Shown one piece after another: positions 33,151 through 42,255 of a DNA stretch of 44,458 nt. The notes below the pieces were generated by a model, which was not told where the DNA came from, made no database searches, and saw only the letters and a list, made by a program, of their open reading frames with translations. The DNA comes from CAYOFF01 sp964403415 (GTDB lineage Bacteria > Patescibacteriota > Gracilibacteria > Absconditabacterales > Absconditicoccaceae), in NCBI GenBank assembly GCA_964403415.1, contig CAYOFF010000005.1, positions 1 through 44,458 of the forward strand, in the 5' to 3' direction. Position 1 is the stretch's first letter; each line of letters opens with the position of its first letter. The position numbers and the translations under genes were made by a program.

Positions 33151-33645
33151 TTAGTTTTTTTTGAGCTCGCCTACTACCTCGTCCACATATGCTTGTTGGA
33201 GTGTCACATCACGCTGAAATAGTTTTTTCATAACGGTTTTTATTCCCTGTTTCACTGATGATTCATACTCCTGCGCAAGCTCCTTTTCCACGCCCACTGA
33301 CTTTTCCTCAGCTGATGCAACGATACGCTCTGCCTTGCTCTGTGCAGCGGTTATAATTTCCTGCTCTTTTTGGTGAGCGAGTTGTTGCGCATAGTCCAAG
33401 ACATGCTGCTTTTGTACTTGTAGATCAGCAAGGATTTCGCGACGATGCTGCTCAACCTCCTCTATCTTTTGTTGATAGAGAAGGTCTGCATCTTCGAGCT
33501 TTTTGAGCATATCCTCCCTCTCCTGAAGCGCTGACGAGATCTTAGCTCCGAAGAATTTGATGAATACACCAAAAAATATGGCAAGATTTATAATCTGCAC
33601 GACTACATTGAAGATGATATCTGATGTTGTTGCAGTATGTTCCAT
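33151..33645 (-). CDS. atpF: F1Fo ATP synthase subunit b
   Basis: 164 aa, ATG 33643-33645, TAA 33151-33153. One N-terminal membrane helix (VVVQIINLAIFFGVFIKFFG) is followed by a long charged, Gln/Glu-rich helix (KKLEDADLLYQQKIEEVEQH) typical of the peripheral stalk. No UGA codon is used for its few glycines. It lies between atpE (44 bp) and atpH (36 bp). Confidence 0.92.
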   Translation of the reverse strand: MEHTATTSDIIFNVVVQIINLAIFFGVFIKFFGAKISSALQEREDMLKKLEDADLLYQQKIEEVEQHRREILADLQVQKQHVLDYAQQLAHQKEQEIITAAQSKAERIVASAEEKSVGVEKELAQEYESSVKQGIKTVMKKLFQRDVTLQQAYVDEVVGELKKN

Positions 33646-33689
33646 GTCAAAGATCTAACGTGTCGAAACACAGATAAATAACAAGATTA

Positions 33690-33896
33690 TTATCCAATAA
33701 GCTGCAATGCGATCACGAAACCGTAAATAGCTACAGCCTCCGTAAACGCCAATGCCAACAGTGCTGGGACAAATGATTTTCCAGCAGATTCTGGATTTCT
33801 TCCAATACTTTCTACCCATCCTTTACCAATAAGCCCCAAGCCGATTGCTGCACCAAGTGCTGCCATTCCGATTGCTAATGCTGGTCCTAGATTCAT
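33690..33896 (-). CDS. atpE: F1Fo ATP synthase subunit c (proton-type)
   Basis: 68 aa from ATG 33894-33896 (MNLGPALAIGMAALG); a GTG 14 codons upstream is possible. TAA 33690-33692. Two membrane helices form a hairpin with the polar loop GRNPES. The ion-carrying glutamate is E53 (LAFTEAVAIYGF). The residues that mark sodium-binding c-subunits (Gln in helix 1, Ser/Thr after the Glu) are absent, so it is most likely proton-coupled. None of its roughly twelve glycines is written as UGA, in contrast with neighbours. It follows the HyfG-like gene by 89 bp. Confidence 0.94.
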   Translation of the reverse strand: MNLGPALAIGMAALGAAIGLGLIGKGWVESIGRNPESAGKSFVPALLALAFTEAVAIYGFVIALQLIG

Positions 33897-33985
33897 CGTA
33901 AGTTCTTGTAAAACAAGTAAAATAGTCAAAAAAGACACTTCTTTCTTGTAAGTTTTTTGGTCAAAAATGCAAGCTACTCCTGTGA

Positions 33986-35479
33986 CTAAATGTCAAATCC
34001 ACTATAACTAAGGTCGAAACTCTTGTTACAAACTGGGAAATCAGCTATAATGTTGTTGAGAACCGCATACTCAAGGAGCGTTCGGTTGACGAATGATGGA
34101 TCTTTGAACTTGTAGTAGACTATTTTCCCTTCATGTATCTTCATAATCTGGAGGATTTCTCCCCTATGTCACTCAGTTCTTGAGATGTAATACCCATCAT
34201 TGAGCTTGTGTACTTGTTCTCCTGTGTGATGCGTATGATGTACTGCCGATTCTCATTTGAGTGATCACAGCTGTTTCAAGACTGTTTTGATGATATGTAT
34301 ACTATCCGTTATCTCGTCTGCCCTTACCATAAATCTATCCATAACATCTCCATTCTCTCAGAGACGAACGGTGACGTCTATGCTATTGTAGAGGTGATCA
34401 TATGCTCTTACATCTTTTGCTATACCTGATGCTTTTGCTCATACACCTAGTGCCGCATGCGCTAGTGCTGTATCTATTTTTACAATACCCGTATCCTTGA
34501 ATCTGTCGTAGATACCTGATCCTGCTGAGCAAATCTCTACGAGTGTTGCGAGCCTTCTTGCTACACGCTTGAGCACTCACTTGATCTGCGGCATATGATC
34601 TGTCGTTATATTTTTGGTATTGTGTCCTATAGCAACTGCGTTTTTGAGCACTCTACTTCCAAAGAGTGCTGCGTTGAGATTCATCACTTCGTCTCTGATC
34701 GCTAGAAACCCATTGAGAATATAGCTTTGTCCAACGTCATTTGCTAGTGCACCCAACGTCCAGAGGTGGTTGTAGATTCTCTCTAGCTCTATCATGAGTA
34801 CTCTATTGAGCCTTGTTTCCTCATCGATAGTGATATGTGCAGCGGCCTCGATGTTTTTCGCAAATCCTATCGCATATGCTGCACTACTATCTCCTGCTAT
34901 GTCTTGTGATGCCTCTACGAGTTTGGTAATATTGGCTTCCTTGGTGAAATATGGCTCTATCTCTCTGTACTTCCATCACAATTTGATCTCTAGATTTAGT
35001 GTATCCTCTCCATCACACGTAAATCTAAAATGTCCTGGAGGAATAATTCCTGCATGGATAGGTCAGACCGGCACTTCTACCAGATTATCTCCTGGTACGC
35101 CCTGAAACGTAAATGGTCTTTTTTTGTGTATCATTGGTTTTCATAGCTTTCTATAGGGGAAATACGTATCTGCAAACAAGTGCAATCTCAGTGTCTGCGC
35201 ATCATCCTCTCTTGTGGTCTTCCCATAGAAATCATATATCTCATCCTGAAAAATATATGCCATATAGAAAATATTTCTGAGATTTGGCAGCGGATCTTCC
35301 ATCTTGAGCGGCAGCTTAAGCAAAACTGTTTCTGCTCACTGCTCAAGCACTACCATGTATTCATCCTTTTCGTGTGATAGCTCATTGAGGAAACATCACA
35401 AGAAATAGCTTTCCTCCTTATGTTCCTCGACATACGCTAGCAGCTCCGCTTCTGTTGTGAAATCAATACTTTTTACCAT
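33986..35479 (-). CDS. hyfG: hydrogenase-4/complex-I-like large subunit (NuoCD/HyfG-type) lacking NiFe ligands
   Basis: 497 aa with UGA=Gly, ATG 35477-35479, TAG 33986-33988. Residues 1-118 are NuoC/HyfG-N-like (IFQDEIYDFYG). Residues 120-497 are NuoD/HyfG-like: VPVGPIHAGIIPPGHFRF, then ELERIYNHLWTLGALANDVG and TDSIHIIKTVL. In NiFe hydrogenases the motif RxCGxC carries two nickel ligands; here it reads QDIAGDSS (A195, S198). At the C-terminus DPCxxC is replaced by DFPVCNKSFDLSYSGFD, leaving one unpaired Cys (C484). The subunit therefore cannot bind a NiFe centre and resembles energy-converting-hydrogenase-related (Ehr) or complex I large subunits. It is the last gene of the six-gene set, 89 bp before atpE. 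Confidence 0.9.
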
Positions 35480-35500
35480 TGGTCGTACCTTGTATAAAGA

Positions 35501-36934
35501 CTAAAGCACAAAAAAGAGTAGACTTGTTGCAATACCCAGTGCCAAACAGAGAATTATCGGTCGATGAATTGTTTGCAAACGCTCATGTCCTCCGATTGTG
35601 TCATGACTTGTATCGTGATGTGTCTCTTCCTCGCCATCTTTTGCCAAAAATATTCTTGAAAAGTTGTAGAGTATTCCTGCAAAAACTCCTACGATTCCGA
35701 GCATAAACACAACTGCGTACCGAGGATTTACTTTGAATGCCTCGAGCGCTATACCTACTTCCGTGAAAAACAATGGTCCTATTGGTAGCCCGACAAGCAA
35801 GATAAGCGATACAATCAATAAAATACCACTCACCCTCAAATCCTTGAGAATGTGTGAAAGATTCTCAAATCTTCCTGTTTGTCTATTGATAAGGACACTT
35901 CCTACAGACATGAATGCTGCTGACTTCAAGAACGAGTGTCCGATAAGATGAATCACAAATAACTTCATAGCCAGCGGTGTCCCAAGACCGAGCGCGAGTG
36001 CCAGTATTCACATATTTTCGCTACTTGAATATGCGAGTGCTCTTTTCATGTGTCTCTGCACAATCATTGCTACACCTACGTAACCGATCGTGAGTAACGC
36101 AAACAATATGAAGAGTCATGACGTAAACTCCGTACTTCATAGCATAGTATCAACGATACCTTTGGTATTGTACACAAAAAACAACGCAAGCGGCAAAAGG
36201 ATAGATGACATGAATGCCGAGATTGGCGTGGATCACTTGCCATGCGCATCTGGCAACCATGTATGTAGTGGAAAGAATCCTACCTTCGTACCCACACCAA
36301 CAAACACAAACAAAAATGCAAATTTTACTAAGTAGATATTAATCTCTCCAAATGAGTTGATTGTTGTATAATCAAGCGACCTAATACCTGCGTAAATAAG
36401 CATAAATAACCCCAAAAGGCCTATCGTCAATCCTATTCAACAGATAATTACATATTTCCATGCGGCCTCCCGGCTTGTCCTCTTCCCATAAAAGCTAATC
36501 AAAAACGTTGTGAATATTGTTGTTGCCTCGAGTGCCACCCATGAGAGCATGAGGTTTTTGGAGATTGCAGCAAAGACCATCGAAAAAATAAAGAGATTCG
36601 AATATGCTAGATACTCTTTGAGCTTTGGCTCCTCTATCGCTCCGTGTCTCATCTCCGTACCAAAATAACTTCTCGCGTACCGTGAGATCAAAAACGATAA
36701 TACAAAAATAAGCATTACAAATATAAGCGTATGCTCATCAAGCAAGAAGAGCTGTGTATCACTCTGTACTCCCGTAAACCACATATAACATGCCACAGCT
36801 CAGACGAGGAGATACACCACTGCATAGCTCACTATCAAATGTTTAGATGATTTTGTTGGTAACAAAAATCATATCAGTGCCATAATGAGAGGAACTACCA
36901 AGAAGGCCACACTTGCAAATTCCATAACGTACAT
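35501..36934 (-). CDS. hyfF: hydrogenase-4 component F-like antiporter-type membrane subunit
   Basis: 477 aa with UGA=Gly, start ATG 36932-36934 (or 36925), TAG 35501-35503. About 14 membrane helices. It belongs to the NuoL/M/N-MrpA/D antiporter family: LSWVALEATTIFTTFLISFY (the conserved Glu of TM5), VGTKVGFFPLHTWLPDAHGK (the TM7 Lys block), a broken-helix region, ALAYSSSENMGILALALGLG, and FVIHLIGHSFLKSAAFMSVG. The pattern fits HyfF more than NuoL; there is no long C-terminal lateral helix. Role: one of two ion-pump-like subunits of the complex. 21 bp separate it from the HyfG-like gene. Confidence 0.9.
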
Positions 36935-36970
36935 AATGATAAGATAAATATCTTTACGCTCTCCGATAGA

Positions 36971-37606
36971 TTAGTCCTTGATATATGACAACTCTTGCAA
37001 CTCTGTATTTCATACAATCTCTTTGATATGACTTGTAGATATTAGCATGATCGAAACACTCATCAAAATATCTATGATAATACCCACCTCGATATAGAGA
37101 GGCAAGTGTTCTAGCACCAACAACGATATCAAGAAAACACCATTTTCAATCAACAAGAACGACAAAATATCTCCGACAAGCTTTCTATGATTCAAGAAGT
37201 TGTACAACCCACTAAACAACACAAATAGTCATGCCATAAATATTGGGTTAGTTACGCCCAGTTTCTGCGTCAAAAAGAATACACCCACCATGAGAATCGC
37301 CTGTATCATCAGTGAGTAAAACGTTGGTACATGAAATTTTCTCTCCACGAAGTTCCCGCCTATTCTATTGAGCGAACGATAGATCAGCGTAGGTATCAAG
37401 ACAAGTCTCACTGCTATTGCGAGACAGAATGATATCACCAATATAATATCATGTCTAAAATTCCCTACATGCAACAGATAGAATGCCACCAAGATAAGTA
37501 GCACCTGTATAATATAAATTTTTAGGAAACGCATGTAGTGCGTCGTTATTGCAATAACGATTGATGCGACGGTAATCAGAAATGCTAGGATCTGTATATC
37601 TTCCAT
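36971..37606 (-). CDS. hyfE: hydrogenase-4 component E-like membrane subunit
   Basis: 211 aa, ATG 37604-37606, TAA 36971-36973, two UGA codons read as Gly. Six to seven hydrophobic segments are present. The second half (LSFLLIENGVFLISLLVLEH and the following helix EVGIIIDILMSVSIMLI) has the NuoK-like Glu in IENG and an additional acidic residue in GIIID, as in HyfE. It starts 9 bp after the HyfC-like stop. It supplies the NuoK-like ion path between the antiporter-type subunits. Confidence 0.88.
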
Positions 37607-37615
37607 GAGTCGCTC

Positions 37616-38524
37616 TTATCTCAAGATAAAAAACATCAGTGTAATAATCTGCAATACAAGCAGCAGTGCGAATATTTCCTGATATCTAAATAGTCTAATC
37701 TTTGTAGTAAGCACCTCGAAGAGCCCGAAGAACACTACACACACCACCATCTTTACTGCTCGCACACCGAACAATGCAATTCCTGTATATCCAAACGTAA
37801 ATGGCAAAAAAATAGAAACAAAAAGCGCAATAAACGCGAACAGTTTTATTTTGCTAGCTAACTCTATCATACCCAACTGAATACCTGATGTTTCAAGCAA
37901 CATCGCTTCATGGATCATAGTGAGTTCCAAGTGTGTTGCAGGATTGTCAAATGGGAATCTTTTGTTCTCTGCCAACATGATATAGAATAATACGATTGCC
38001 ATTATTACTGCGACACAGATACCCATCAGCGTTGTATAGTCTACTACTCACATCAAATCACTTACTGTTACTGCATTTGAAATAAATGCATTTGTTGCAA
38101 TAAATAGCATGAGCACTGGCTCGATAATCGCGAGCACAAACATCTCTCTTTCTACACCAAGACCCGCGAAATATGTTGCGTTGTCCATTGCATAGATCAT
38201 CATGAAGAAGCTTCCTATGGCACTGATATAGAACAAATAGATCACGTGCACGTCAAATACCATCACACTCGTTGGCACGAGTACCAAGAATACGCAGCTC
38301 ACTGCTAGCATTACTGCTGGTGCTATGATGGAGATATACGACGTCTGCTGACTATAGAATGTTTCTTTGCGGAAGAGTTTATACAGATCATAGTAGACCT
38401 GCAAAAGACGTATTGGTCTTCTCCCGTTGAGAACTGCTTTCACAGACTTGAGTATCCCATCAAAGAGTGGAATAAGCACAAGGAATCACACTGCATACAA
38501 GAAAGAGAGTAACATATGCTGCAT
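37616..38524 (-). CDS. hyfC: hydrogenase-4 component C-like (NuoH-type) membrane subunit
   Basis: 302 aa, ATG 38522-38524, TAA 37616-37618, UGA codons read as Gly. Eight hydrophobic segments are present. Signature blocks of the NuoH/HyfC family are intact: GRRPIRLLQVYYDLYKLFRK near residue 33 and AENKRFPFDNPATHLELTMI with the following HEAMLLE at about residues 180-205. In complex I this subunit connects the hydrophilic arm to the membrane arm. It starts 12 bp after the HyfB-like stop. Confidence 0.93.
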
Positions 38525-38536
38525 AAAAAAGTTAAA

Positions 38537-40522
38537 TTATATCGTGAAGTACAACCAGATCACCACTACTACGAGCGCCACAAATATATATGAAATATAA
38601 TACTGCAATACACCATTCTGTAGCTGTTTTACTTTGGTAGATAGTATCTGTGCCCATGTAACAATCTTCTCATATATATTATCCACAAAGTATGAGTTCC
38701 ATGCGCTATATCCAAGCTCGCTTAGACTTTTTTTGAAGGTATATGTTTGTCATTCTGCTCTCGCATTTGATCTTACTGACATCTCCATGTAGATATCTTT
38801 GTAGATTTTTCTCAGTGGATGAATGAGCCCAAATGCCGAATACTGTGCTCTCTTGGGCAGCTGATCATATGGATATCCACAGGCCCATATCGGAGTTCTT
38901 TTGGTCAGATTTCTAGATATAAGTTTGTATACTCCAAAGATTATGAGCGTGAGTAGAACGAGCACACCTAATAGCATCCTCGGCTGGAAGATATACGAGA
39001 ATACTTGCATTGAAAAGATATTGTATACGCTTTTCATATCTAGCAACGAAAACACAATACCATAGAACACACCTGGCACAAGCGCAAGTCCAATAATTCA
39101 CAATATCAATACTGCGTATGCAAGATATTCTGTTGTTGATGCCTTTGTCTTTACCTGTAGTGACTCATCTCTCTGTGCCCCCAAGAACGCAATAATAAAT
39201 AATCTCCCAAAAGAAACTAACGCCAACACACTCATCAATGCAATGAGTAACAGCACAAATACCGCAAAAAACTTTACGAGTATTGTGCCCGTCTGTAGTA
39301 GTTGTATCAGTGATCCAAATGCTAGTAACTCTACATTGAATCCGCTAAATGGAGGCAGTCCCGCAATCGCTAATGCACCTATCAAAAACACACATCCAAT
39401 AATCGGTAATTTTTTGATCAGGCCTCCTAGCTGAGAAAGCGATCTACTTGTTGTTCTCTCGATAACACTTCACGCATTCATGAAGAGAAGACTTTTGAAC
39501 ATCGCATGATTCGCGCTATGGTAGATCACCAGTACAAATCATGATACCGTTAGAAGTGGCTTACCTATAACCAGTCCAAGCATAGCTATACCAAGGCCCA
39601 CAAAAATAAGTCAGATATTTTCCATCGTAGAATACGCTAATGCTTTCTTGATGTCGTCCTGGACGAGACTATAGAAGATACCGAGCAATGCAGTCACTCC
39701 TCCCAATACGAGGACGATGATCGCCCACGAGAGAGACATCTGCAATGCAAAAAATGTGATCACAAATTTGAGTAGCATGACGACAGGCAACTTCACCATA
39801 AACCCTGACATCATTGCTGAAATATTTGATGGCGCTATCGGATGTGCTTTTGGCAGCCAGATATGAAATGGGAAGAGTCCTGCCTTCGCACCAAATCCTA
39901 TCAGCGCCGCAAAGAATGCAAGCTGCTTCATTCCTTCCGAAAGGAGGCTTGCATCCCACGATCCAAATGCAAAACTTCCTGATGAGAGAATAAATGGCAC
40001 AAAGCTCATCAGGATAAAGAACATTCCAATATGTGCGATGATCAGGTAGAAGTTACCCTCTCTTACTACTCACTTTTTCTCGTATTCATGTATCACGAGG
40101 AAGTAACTACTCAATGACATAATCTCCCATGCTACGAGGAAGTATAGTGCATTATCGGCCATCAATACTCCTGTCATCGCATACACGAACAACAACATCA
40201 GCACATAATAGAACGTCAGATTTTTTTTGTGTGCAAGATATTCGTTGAAGTAGTAGTTTGAGTAGAGCGAGATAGATATCCCTACGACCGCAAAGATAAC
40301 AAGGTACACTGCCTCAAGCATTCATGCATACAGCAGTCTATATTCAAATACGCTCCATGAAAATGCTTCGCCCGTCATCAGTACCTGGAGACCGATATAT
40401 CCTATAAACAAAAAATTGAGCAGTAATACGATCGTCATTACTCCCACTTTGGTCTTGGTGTACTTCCCTATCAGAGCAATGAGGAGCGAACATACTCTCA
40501 GAACAATTCACAGTGTCATCAT
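38537..40522 (-). CDS. hyfB: hydrogenase-4 component B-like antiporter-type membrane subunit
   Basis: 661 aa with UGA=Gly, ATG 40520-40522 (or the next ATG, 40519), TAA 38537-38539. About 16 membrane helices. It has the antiporter-family blocks FLVAWEIMSLSSYFLVIHEY (TM5 Glu), GAKAGLFPFHIWLPKAHPIA, SAMMSGFMVKLPVVMLLKF (Lys), and DDIKKALAYSTMENIGLIFV. The C-terminal HyfB/HycC extension is present, with WACGYPYDQLPKRAQYSAFG and a final membrane helix. This extension distinguishes HyfB from NuoL/NuoM. It follows the small subunit gene by 55 bp. Confidence 0.93.
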
Positions 40523-40577
40523 GTGATGAGAAAATTTCTAAAACGGTATGCGTTCTTGATGTATATGGTAGATGTAA

Positions 40578-41063
40578 CTATTTGCCTTGTACAAATGATA
40601 CAAGATATGACAAAATATCTATCGCCTTGGGTGGATTCCCTGGGATATCTAGATCAACATTAAAAAAATCGTGAGCACCTCATGCCACGCCTGCAAATCT
40701 TTTATCTCATGCTATTGCTTTGTCACCAAGTGCAATAATTACTTTTGGATTTGGTGTAAGCTCTACCGCATTTTTGGTAGCCTCAAGCATGTTGTGCGCA
40801 AGTGCACCTACGATCACCACTCCATCAGCATGCTTGGGAGAAGCCGTAAATCAGATACCGTAACTTTCTACACTGTATGCTGGTCACTCAAGTGCGTAGA
40901 GTTCCGCCATCGTAGCTTCATCGTCACCGCAATCTACCACTCTGAGTTTGAGTGAGTTTTTGAGAAGTGCTGGTGCGTGTTTTGCAAGCTTGACTGGATA
41001 TGGCTTTACTTTTTTCTCTCCTAGTTTGTTGAGCATCTCTTTGAGTACTGACGTGGTTTCCAT
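40578..41063 (-). CDS. hyfI: NuoB/HyfI-like small subunit lacking Fe-S cysteines
   Basis: 161 aa, ATG 41061-41063, TAG 40578-40580, four UGA codons read as Gly. The fold markers of the NuoB/hydrogenase small subunit family are clear: LRVVDCGDDEATMAELYALE, SYGIGFTASPKHADGVVIVG, NPKVIIALGDKAIAGD and VDLDIPGNPPKAIDIL. In functional members the same places read CxGCE, GDC and PGCPP and supply the four [4Fe-4S] ligands. Here only C45 remains; the others are D48, K115 and N143. No other cysteine exists, so no Fe-S cluster can be held. It is the first gene of the six-gene set. Confidence 0.85.
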
Positions 41064-41292
41064 GTAATTCTATTACAAGACTATAAATGAGAATTTTCTC
41101 GCAGGTATAATACTTAATTTTTCGATGTACTCCACACACATATGATAGCTCTTGATTGCTTTTTACAGCATCTCTGACAACTCCCACTACCTACTCTTAA
41201 AAAAGTTTTTTTCAAGTGGTGTTTGGTGGTGATTGTTTTTTGATCACTTTAAATTTTTCTTTTTTCCACATTTCATCTCAGACGCTAGTTAG

Positions 41293-41374
41293 TATATTAG
41301 GTACGTGTTAAGATGTCGTGAGAAGGACTGATCTGTGTTACAGATCGTCCCTCCCGAATTCGGGTAATTTTTTT
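41293..41374 (+). ncRNA. possible small RNA ending in an intrinsic terminator
   Basis: On the plus strand a weak TATATT (41293-41298) is followed by a strong hairpin, GGAC and GATCTG (41325-41335) pairing with CAGATC and GTCC (41341-41350), with a 5-nt loop. The terminator hairpin at 41353-41364 and seven T's follow. No plus-strand ORF ends here, so the terminator needs a non-coding transcript. It lies antisense to the 3' end of the AlaE-like gene. No known RNA family was recognised. Confidence 0.35.
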
Positions 41375-41829
41375 GCATGTTGTCCATTTCAAAGATGTTC
41401 CACTTCTTCTTCTTGCTTTTGTACGGCAACCTTCGTCCTTACTTCTCTCTTACCTCCGAATATTGCTACCCAAAGATAATCGAATGCTAAGAAAAATAAG
41501 TCGAAAAGGCCGAATTTCCCGGCGAGAAAGCCAAGTAAAGTAGCGATAAGCGTTTTTGCAACAAGTTTCAAGAAATGGAATTCCGCGAATCCACACGCGA
41601 TAACTGTTGTGTAAGCACATGCGGTTACTGCGAGTTTTATGGCAATCATACCTTTCGCCCCGCCGAGAGCCCTTTTAATCTGGTGATATTTACACCCGAT
41701 AAGGAAGTTGAACACCCCGGCAACGCTGCGAGCTATAACAATCTGCTCGCCATTCATGTGAAAAAACTGGTATTCTATGAACGCAAAAAATGGCGTCCAA
41801 AACAATACAAAGGCTATACCTGTTTTCAT
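41338..41829 (-). CDS. AlaE-like four-TM L-alanine exporter family protein, possibly acquired
   Basis: ATG 41827-41829. A standard-code reading ends at UGA 41389-41391 after 146 aa; with UGA=Gly it runs 17 codons further to TAA 41338-41340 (163 aa). Four membrane segments are present. The block FIEYQFFHMNGEQIVIARSV with AGVFNFLIGCKY matches the pattern of L-alanine exporter AlaE (IE..ISGM..EQ..AR), and 146 aa is close to AlaE's 149. None of its roughly thirteen glycines is a UGA, and local base composition is richer in GC at third positions than the flanks. Together with the UGA where the protein would normally stop, this suggests transfer from a standard-code bacterium. The family call is moderate. 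Confidence 0.55.
41353..41374 (+). terminator. intrinsic terminator without an upstream plus-strand gene
   Basis: CCCGAATTCGGG (41353-41364) can fold into a 4-bp GC-only stem with an AATT loop and is followed after TAA by TTTTTTT (41368-41374). It overlaps the last codons of the minus-strand AlaE-like reading frame. Confidence 0.55.
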
Positions 41830-41974
41830 ACCACTTTACTTTTGTTTTTTTATTAGAAGGACGGTTACCGATGAGAGATGTGTATTACTACTTTTCCCTC
41901 CCATCACCTACACATGCAACGTGTATATATTGTAACTCTGCTGATCTGCACATGTACGTTATAGGAGGAATATT

Positions 41975-42199
41975 TTGTTTATGGTTACGAGAATATCTTA
42001 CTCTCATAAACCTATGAGAATGAGAGTGTACACACTACTACTGTTAATGAACGCAAAGATGGGTTTCCCCAGTACAAGTCGTTCGTATACCCCGACGTTT
42101 AGGTATGTAAAGCTGGTTCTCAAAAAGCAAATGTTTATACCAGTTGAAAAGAAATCGCTAACCATCTTTTACTGGTATTTTCAGAAATTAAATATTTAA
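41975..42199 (+). CDS. candidate small basic protein, unknown
   Basis: A 74-codon ORF with TTG start at 41975 (or ATG 41981) and TAA 42197-42199. A perfect AGGAGG (41963-41968) lies 6 nt before the TTG. The product is basic, without signal peptide. I recognise no family. It is in the 400-bp stretch between the AlaE-like gene and atpB and is the only plus-strand ORF in the block 24213-44458 with a good ribosome binding site. It may be a chance ORF. Confidence 0.3.
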   Translation: MFMVTRISYSHKPMRMRVYTLLLLMNAKMGFPSTSRSYTPTFRYVKLVLKKQMFIPVEKKSLTIFYWYFQKLNI

Positions 42200-42220
42200 A
42201 AAACCACTCTAGAGTGGTTT
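42197..42220 (-). terminator. intrinsic terminator downstream of atpB
   Basis: Perfect 20-bp palindrome AAACCACTCTAGAGTGGTTT (42201-42220). On the minus strand it continues as a T-run (A-run 42197-42203 on plus), 36 bp after the atpB stop. It would end transcription between atpB and the rest of the bioenergetic genes. Confidence 0.7.
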
Positions 42221-42255
42221 GTGAAGATATTCTATATAGTTAGTGATGCGCCATA

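Noticed and set aside
41575..41856. Plus-strand 93-codon ORF opposite the AlaE-like gene
   Set aside because: No ribosome binding site. The opposite strand encodes a clear four-TM protein with family motifs.
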